From Novosphingobium subterraneum (GTDB lineage: Bacteria > Pseudomonadota > Alphaproteobacteria > Sphingomonadales > Sphingomonadaceae): a stretch of 64,000 bases of DNA. Both the position numbers and the translations under genes were made by a program. Below are positions 59,278-64,000 of this stretch, piece after piece. The DNA lies in contig NZ_JRVC01000009.1 of NCBI RefSeq assembly GCF_000807925.1, positions 62,001-126,000 of the forward strand, given 5' to 3'. The notes under the pieces were generated by a model that was not told the DNA's origin, ran no database searches, and was given only the letters and a program-made list of their open reading frames with translations. The first letter of the stretch is position 1. Every line of letters begins with the position of its first letter.

Positions 59278-61197
59278 TTGCGTGATCGGCCGGGTTTGGC
59301 CATCGTGGTCCTCAGGACGGTTGGGCGGGCAGTTTTGCAATACAGGCGCGAAATCGAAGGGCTGAGAGCGCTTGCCGTGATTCCGGTGGTGCTGTTCCAT
59401 GCCGGCACGCCGGGATTCGGCGGCGGCTTCGTGGGCGTCGACGTGTTCTTCGTGATCAGCGGCTACCTGATCTCCGGCGTGATCCTGTCCGATCTGAAGC
59501 AAGGGCGCTTCAGCCTTGCAGACTTCTATGAACGCCGCGCCCGCCGCATCCTTCCAGCGCTGATTCCGATGCTTCTCGCCAGTCTGCTGTGCGCGTGGCT
59601 GGTGATGATCCCCGATGATTTTCGCCGGTTCGCCAAAGGGATGGGAGCGAGCGCAGTCTTCGCCTCGAACATGATGTTCGCTCGGGGCTCGGGCTACTTC
59701 GACGATGACGAGGGGTTCGAGCCCCTGCTCCACACCTGGAGCCTGTCGGTCGAAGAGCAGTTCTACATCCTGTTTCCCGCGCTGGTGATGCTGTTGTGGT
59801 GGGCAGGCCAAAGGCGCCTGCATCCCTGGTTTGCCGCAGTGGCAGCCCTATCGCTCACCGGTTGCCTCGCCCTGGCGGGCAGCCACCAGACCATCGCCTT
59901 CTATTATCTGCCGACACGCGCGTGGGAGCTTCTGCTCGGTGCATTCTGCATGGCCTTGCCGCAAGGTCGGACCAACCCGTGGCTGGCCCTTTCCGGCCTG
60001 TCACTGGTTCTGGCGGGGCTAGCCTTCGTCGAGGCGGCGAGCGCACCGGACTGGCGGCTGATGCTGCCCGTTCTGGGCACCGCACTCCTCCTCCGCCATG
60101 CGCGGCCGGACAATGCTGTCGGCAGCATGCTGTCGCTCCGCCCGCTGGTGGCGATCGGCAGTGCCTCCTACGGCCTCTATCTCTGGCACAATCCGCTTCT
60201 GGCATTTGCGCGCTATCAATGGCTGGGGACGCCGCCGATCTGGCTGACGGCAGCTGCGGTCGCCTTTTCGGTCCTGCTGGGGTTTGGTTCGCTGCACCTT
60301 GTCGAGCGTCCGGTGCGCGAGCGTCGGATGCTGGCTTCACGCAAGGCGCTGGCCGCGTTCTGCATTGCCGGGTTGGCGCTTTGCCTCGGCATTGGTGCCG
60401 CTGGCGCTTTCGGGAAACTGGAACCGGCCAGCGCTGCCCGGCGCAATGCCCTGCTGGCCTATCCGGCTGCATTGCCCCAGCCGGTCGAACACATGCCTCC
60501 TGCAGGGGTGCCTGTTCCATACATCCTGTTCGGCGACAGCCATGCCCGCCAATATGTTCACGTACTGGCGGCACGCGCGGGCGAAGGGGCAATGCTGACC
60601 CAGGCAGGCTGTTTCTCCCTGCCGGGCGTGACCAACTACAGCTATGCATCCAGCGAGGCTTCGGCTTGCGTCGAGCATTACACGGCTCTGGCCGGCCTGG
60701 TGCGCCAGCGGGCTATTCCCGTGGTGATAATCGCGAATCGGTGGGACCGCGCGCTGTTCGACCCTTCGGATTTTCATCGCTTCGGTCGCGCTTCAAGGGA
60801 CGGATGGCCCCGCCTCGAGGCAGCGCTGGACCAGTTGCGGGCCAGCCTGCCTGCAGCAACGCGAATCGTGATCATCGGCAGCGTGCCGACCGCTGCTTCT
60901 GCGGGCCCCGAGATGGTTGGCGGGTACATGCGGTGCCTGGCCTTAGTCAACGCCCGCTGCCCGCAGCATTTGCCGCGCGAAGATGCGGAAGGGTACCGGA
61001 TCAACCCCCTGCTTTCGCGCTACGCCGCAACGCACCCGGGCGTCAGATTCTTCGATCCGCAAGAGGTGCTGTGCGGGCCGCAGGCCTGCGACATCGTGCA
61101 GCACGGCAAAGCGCTCTACTTTGACGACACCCACCTCACCCCGCATGGAGCAGACCGGGTGATTGCCCGGATGCTGGAGCGGATCGGGCCGATTTGA
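59278..61197 (+). CDS. Acyltransferase 3 / SGNH O-acetyltransferase
   Basis: A 639-residue inner-membrane protein, OafA type. The acyltransferase-3 domain has about ten membrane spans with IEGLRALAVIPVVLFHAG (catalytic His), GVDVFFVISGYLIS and FYERRARRILPAL. A periplasmic SGNH domain follows: FGDSHARQYVHVLAARAG (Ser) and YFDDTHLTPHGADRVI (Asp-His). Such enzymes acetylate lipopolysaccharide, peptidoglycan or exopolysaccharide; the acceptor is unknown and no polysaccharide genes adjoin. The start is unclear: TTG 59278 is open, and TTG 59335, beginning near QYRREIEG, is more like homologues. Confidence 0.88.
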   Translation: MRDRPGLAIVVLRTVGRAVLQYRREIEGLRALAVIPVVLFHAGTPGFGGGFVGVDVFFVISGYLISGVILSDLKQGRFSLADFYERRARRILPALIPMLLASLLCAWLVMIPDDFRRFAKGMGASAVFASNMMFARGSGYFDDDEGFEPLLHTWSLSVEEQFYILFPALVMLLWWAGQRRLHPWFAAVAALSLTGCLALAGSHQTIAFYYLPTRAWELLLGAFCMALPQGRTNPWLALSGLSLVLAGLAFVEAASAPDWRLMLPVLGTALLLRHARPDNAVGSMLSLRPLVAIGSASYGLYLWHNPLLAFARYQWLGTPPIWLTAAAVAFSVLLGFGSLHLVERPVRERRMLASRKALAAFCIAGLALCLGIGAAGAFGKLEPASAARRNALLAYPAALPQPVEHMPPAGVPVPYILFGDSHARQYVHVLAARAGEGAMLTQAGCFSLPGVTNYSYASSEASACVEHYTALAGLVRQRAIPVVIIANRWDRALFDPSDFHRFGRASRDGWPRLEAALDQLRASLPAATRIVIIGSVPTAASAGPEMVGGYMRCLALVNARCPQHLPREDAEGYRINPLLSRYAATHPGVRFFDPQEVLCGPQACDIVQHGKALYFDDTHLTPHGADRVIARMLERIGPI

Positions 61198-61278
61198 CGC
61201 CTCGCCCCTTGCGTTCCGGCCCCCTTGCCCCTAGCGGCCCCGGCGAAGCCTGCCGCGCCAAGATTCACGGAGTCGAAC

Positions 61279-62595
61279 ATGGTCCCCCGTTACGCCCGCC
61301 CCGCAATGACCGCGATCTGGGAGCCGGAAGCCCGCTACCGCATCTGGTTCGAGATCGAAGCGCACGCCACCGAAAAGCTGGGCGAACTGGGCGTGGTGCC
61401 GCCTTCGGGCGCCAAGGCACTGTGGGACTGGTGGGCGACCAACCCCGCCATCGACGTCGCCGCGATCGACGCGATCGAGGCCGTGACCAAGCACGACGTC
61501 ATCGCCTTCCTTGACTGGGTGGCGCAGCAGGTCGGCCCCGAAGCCCGCTTTATGCACCAGGGCATGACCAGCTCGGACGTGCTCGACACCACGCTCAGCG
61601 TACAGCTCGCCCGTGCCTCGGACCTGCTGCTGGCCGATCTGGACGCCCTGCTCGAGGCGATCAAGCGCCGCGCGTTCGAACACAAGTACACCCCGACCAT
61701 CGGCCGCAGCCACGGCATCCATGCCGAGCCGACCACCTTCGGCAAGAAGCTCGCCGAAGCCTATGCCGAGTTCACCCGCTGCCGTGCGCGCCTTGTCGCC
61801 GCGCGGGCGGAAGTCGCGACTTGCGCAATCTCGGGCGCGGTCGGCACGTTCGCCAACATCGATCCTTCCGTTGAAGAATACGTCGCCGACAAGCTGGGCC
61901 TTGCGGTCGAGCCGGTTTCCACCCAGGTGATTCCGCGCGATCGTCATGCGATGTTCTTTGCGACGCTCGGCGTCATCGCCTCGTCGATCGAACGCCTTGC
62001 CGTGGAAATCCGCCACCTGCAGCGTACCGAAGTGCTCGAGGCGGAGGAATACTTCTCGCCCGGCCAGAAGGGGTCGTCGGCGATGCCGCACAAGCGCAAC
62101 CCGGTGCTGACCGAGAACCTCACAGGCCTTGCCCGCATGGTCCGCTCGGCCGTCACCCCGGCGCTGGAGAACGTGGCACTGTGGCACGAGCGTGACATCT
62201 CGCACTCCTCGGTCGAGCGCTTCATCGGCCCGGACGCGACGATCACGCTCGATTTCGCACTCGCCCGCCTGACCTCGGTGGTCGACAAGCTCGTGATCTA
62301 CCCCGAGCGGATGCAGAAGAATCTCGACAAGATGGGCGGCCTTGTCCACTCGCAGCGCGTGCTGCTGGCGCTGACCCAGGCCGGGTTGGAGCGCGACGCT
62401 TCTTACCGTCTGGTGCAGCGCAATGCGATGAAGGTGTGGGAATCGGACGGCCAGCTTTCGCTGATGGAACTGCTCAAGGCGGACCCTGAGGTCGCTGCGG
62501 TGCTGAGCGCGGAGCAGATCGAGGAGAAGTTCAACCTCGATTACCACTTCAAGGCCATCGACACGATCTTCGCGCGGGTGTTCGGGGAAGCCTGA
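61279..62595 (+). CDS. purB: Adenylosuccinate lyase
   Basis: Purine-biosynthesis lyase of 438 residues acting at two steps (SAICAR and adenylosuccinate). The superfamily signature GSSAMPHKRNPVLTENL is present, with TSSDVLDTTLSVQ and GRSHGIHAEPTTFGKK carrying the active-site His. ATG 61279 (MVPRYARPAMTAIW) is preceded by CGGAG; the longer frame was rejected. Confidence 0.96.
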   Translation: MVPRYARPAMTAIWEPEARYRIWFEIEAHATEKLGELGVVPPSGAKALWDWWATNPAIDVAAIDAIEAVTKHDVIAFLDWVAQQVGPEARFMHQGMTSSDVLDTTLSVQLARASDLLLADLDALLEAIKRRAFEHKYTPTIGRSHGIHAEPTTFGKKLAEAYAEFTRCRARLVAARAEVATCAISGAVGTFANIDPSVEEYVADKLGLAVEPVSTQVIPRDRHAMFFATLGVIASSIERLAVEIRHLQRTEVLEAEEYFSPGQKGSSAMPHKRNPVLTENLTGLARMVRSAVTPALENVALWHERDISHSSVERFIGPDATITLDFALARLTSVVDKLVIYPERMQKNLDKMGGLVHSQRVLLALTQAGLERDASYRLVQRNAMKVWESDGQLSLMELLKADPEVAAVLSAEQIEEKFNLDYHFKAIDTIFARVFGEA

Positions 62596-62677
62596 GCCCC
62601 TTCCTGCCGGGACTCGCCAAGAGACTTAACCTGTCCTAATCATCGGGGCAGGACGGGTGGCTCACGGAGCGAAAGGC

Positions 62678-62995
62678 ATGAGGATGCTGCGCACGATTTT
62701 CTGGGTACTCGTCGTTGGCGTGCTGGCTGCGTTCACCGCAGCCAACTGGCAACCGGTCGAGGTCCGCATCTGGGAAGGCCTGCTGCTGGAGACCCGCCTG
62801 CCCGCGCTGGTGATCCTTGCTTTCCTGCTCGGTCTCGTGCCGACCTGGCTGCTGTACCGGACGACGCGCTGGCGGCTGACGCGGCGCATTGCCAACCTCG
62901 AGGCATCGCTTGGCGCCAGGGCCGCGCCTTCGCTGTCGTCGACCAATCTCGAAACCGCGCGTGACGCGGATACACTCAAGAGCGAGACCCCGTGA
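62678..62995 (+). CDS. lapA: LapA-domain membrane protein
   Basis: A 105-residue protein with two membrane spans (TIFWVLVVGVLAAFTAANW and ALVILAFLLGLVPTWLLY) and a cytoplasmic helix (RRIANLEASLGARA), the LapA/YciS layout. In E. coli LapA works with LapB to regulate lipopolysaccharide synthesis through LpxC. ATG 62678 has GGAGCGAAAGG upstream; a GTG 7 codons earlier is also open. The stop overlaps the pyrF start. Confidence 0.85.
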   Translation: MRMLRTIFWVLVVGVLAAFTAANWQPVEVRIWEGLLLETRLPALVILAFLLGLVPTWLLYRTTRWRLTRRIANLEASLGARAAPSLSSTNLETARDADTLKSETP

Positions 62996-63666
62996 GCAAC
63001 CCGATCTACCTTGCCCTCGATCTGCCCCGGCTCGACGCCGCCATCGCGCTTGCCAAGAAGGTCAAGGGCCACGTCGGCGGGCTGAAGCTGGGGCTCGAGT
63101 TCTTCTGTGCGCACGGCCATCATGGCGTGCACGAGGTGGCCAAGGTGGGCCTGCCGATCTTCCTCGACCTGAAACTGCACGACATCCCGAACACGGTGGC
63201 GGGCGCGATGCAGTCGATCCATGTGCTCGAACCGGCGATCGTGACGATCCATGCCGGCGGTGGCCGCGCGATGATGGAGGATGCCAAGGCGGCGGCAGGG
63301 GAGCATACCAAGGTCGTCGCCGTGACCGTGCTGACCAGCCTGGACGACAGCGACATGGCGGCGATGGGCGTTGGCGGCTCGGCCCATGACCAGGCGCTTC
63401 GCCTTGCCGACCTCGCCCAGGAAGCTGGGCTCGATGGCATCGTCTGTTCGGGGCATGAGGTCGGAGCGATCCACAAGCGCTGGAAGAACGGTTATTTCGT
63501 GGTGCCGGGCCTGCGCCCTGCCGACGGCAAGCTGGGCGACCAGAAGCGCGCCGTCACCCCTCGCGCCGCACGCGATGCGGGCGCCAGCGTGCTGGTGATC
63601 GGCCGCCCGATCAGCCGCGCGGAAGACCCGGTCGCCGCCGCGCGCGCGATCGAGGCAACGCTCTGA
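62992..63666 (+). CDS. pyrF: Orotidine 5'-phosphate decarboxylase
   Basis: Last enzyme of UMP synthesis, 224 residues. The catalytic Lys-Asp network is in IFLDLKLHDIPNTV; LALDLPRLDAAIALAKK and VVPGLRPADGKLGDQKRA plus VIGRPISRAEDP bind the phosphate. The start is GTG 62992, overlapping the lapA stop (GTGA). Confidence 0.96.
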   Translation: MSNPIYLALDLPRLDAAIALAKKVKGHVGGLKLGLEFFCAHGHHGVHEVAKVGLPIFLDLKLHDIPNTVAGAMQSIHVLEPAIVTIHAGGGRAMMEDAKAAAGEHTKVVAVTVLTSLDDSDMAAMGVGGSAHDQALRLADLAQEAGLDGIVCSGHEVGAIHKRWKNGYFVVPGLRPADGKLGDQKRAVTPRAARDAGASVLVIGRPISRAEDPVAAARAIEATL

Positions 63667-63670
63667 CCCC

Positions 63671-64000
63671 ATGATCCGCTTTCGGTTGGCCAAGGCTGGG
63701 GACGTGCCAGCGCTGCGGGCGCTGGTCGAGAAAGCCTATCGCGGTGACACCGCCAAGCGCGGTTGGACGCACGAGGCCGACCTGCTCGACGATGAACGCA
63801 CGAGCGACGCGGAACTCGCCGAGACCATTGCCTCGACATCATCGAGGGTGCTGCTCGCCGAGATCGACGGAGCGCTGGCAGGCACGGTAACGATCACCGA
63901 TGTGGGCCAGGACCGCGCCTATCTCGGCATGCTTTGCGTCGATCCCGACCTTCAGGCCGAAGGCCTGGGCCGCGCACTGATTGCCGATGCCGAGGATATG
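63671..64000 (+). CDS. GNAT-family N-acetyltransferase, C-terminus cut off by window edge
   Basis: The first 110 codons of an acetyltransferase. IRFRLAKAGDVPALRALVEK is the N-terminal GNAT strand-helix, and YLGMLCVDPDLQAEGLGRAL contains the acetyl-CoA-binding Q/R-x-x-G-x-G/A pattern. The substrate is unknown. It starts 4 bases after pyrF and is probably cotranscribed. The rest lies beyond base 64,000. Confidence 0.85.
   Translation, partial: MIRFRLAKAGDVPALRALVEKAYRGDTAKRGWTHEADLLDDERTSDAELAETIASTSSRVLLAEIDGALAGTVTITDVGQDRAYLGMLCVDPDLQAEGLGRALIADAEDM

Noticed and set aside
61231..62547. 438-residue minus-strand frame opposite purB
   Set aside because: Shadow of purB, which carries the GSSAMPHKRNP signature.

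Overview
This 64 kb window is GC-rich chromosomal DNA from an alphaproteobacterium, most likely a sphingomonad close to Novosphingobium. The genus is inferred from gene content and order: the zinc-ribbon FYDLN protein followed by aroA, a small membrane gene and cmk; split b/b' ATP synthase genes; a Novosphingobium-like set of TonB receptor, aromatic-acid transporter and fused dehydroshikimate dehydratase; and a lasso-peptide locus with a kinase. There is no rRNA, CRISPR array, insertion sequence or phage, and most of the window is ordinary core genome.

Layout. 1-8.4 kb: nagZ (cut by the window start), a TetR regulator divergent from a Rieske oxygenase, a SPOR protein with argS, a lipoprotein, then ispH-thrB-rnhA. 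8.5-14.5 kb: a divergent lasso-peptide cluster. One arm holds the precursor and an ATP-grasp protein fused to the B2 leader peptidase. The other arm holds an HprK-like kinase, a sulfotransferase, the B1 leader-binding protein and the asparagine-synthetase-like cyclase. 14.5-26.8 kb: a catabolic island for quinate/shikimate or their esters, with an AroE-like dehydrogenase, TonB receptor, MFS transporter, TetR regulator, QuiC-type dehydratase, a DUF3237 protein, two exported esterases and an exported beta-propeller. 26.8-43.1 kb: housekeeping genes (tRNA-Thr, bioA, mltG-fabF-acpP, aspS, rnd-oxyR, chrA, pgsA, an LplT-like transporter, several small proteins, tRNA-Ala). 43.2-49.3 kb: FYDLN protein, aroA, cmk, a class III cyclase and rpsA. 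49.4-64 kb: gloB, an orphan LacI regulator, the F0 ATP synthase operon, the ydbH-ynbE-ydbL envelope operon, radC, an entericidin-like lipoprotein, an acyltransferase, purB, lapA, pyrF and a GNAT gene cut by the window end.

How the parts work together. The lasso cluster should make a 17-residue core with an eight-residue Gly1-Glu8 ring and a C-terminal Ser that the kinase could phosphorylate. The sulfotransferase and the ATP-grasp domain suggest further, unassigned tailoring; no ABC exporter or isopeptidase lies beside it. In the catabolic island, the receptor would import an ester, the esterases would release quinate or shikimate, the MFS carrier would bring it across the inner membrane, and the dehydrogenase and QuiC would lead to protocatechuate. 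A shared ACTAGT-centred palindrome before the receptor gene and in the TetR/quiC gap suggests one regulator controls both arms.

No stretch over about 300 bases lacks a gene; the longest gaps are the rpsA leader (about 284 bases) and the atpI-ydbL gap (about 233 bases).
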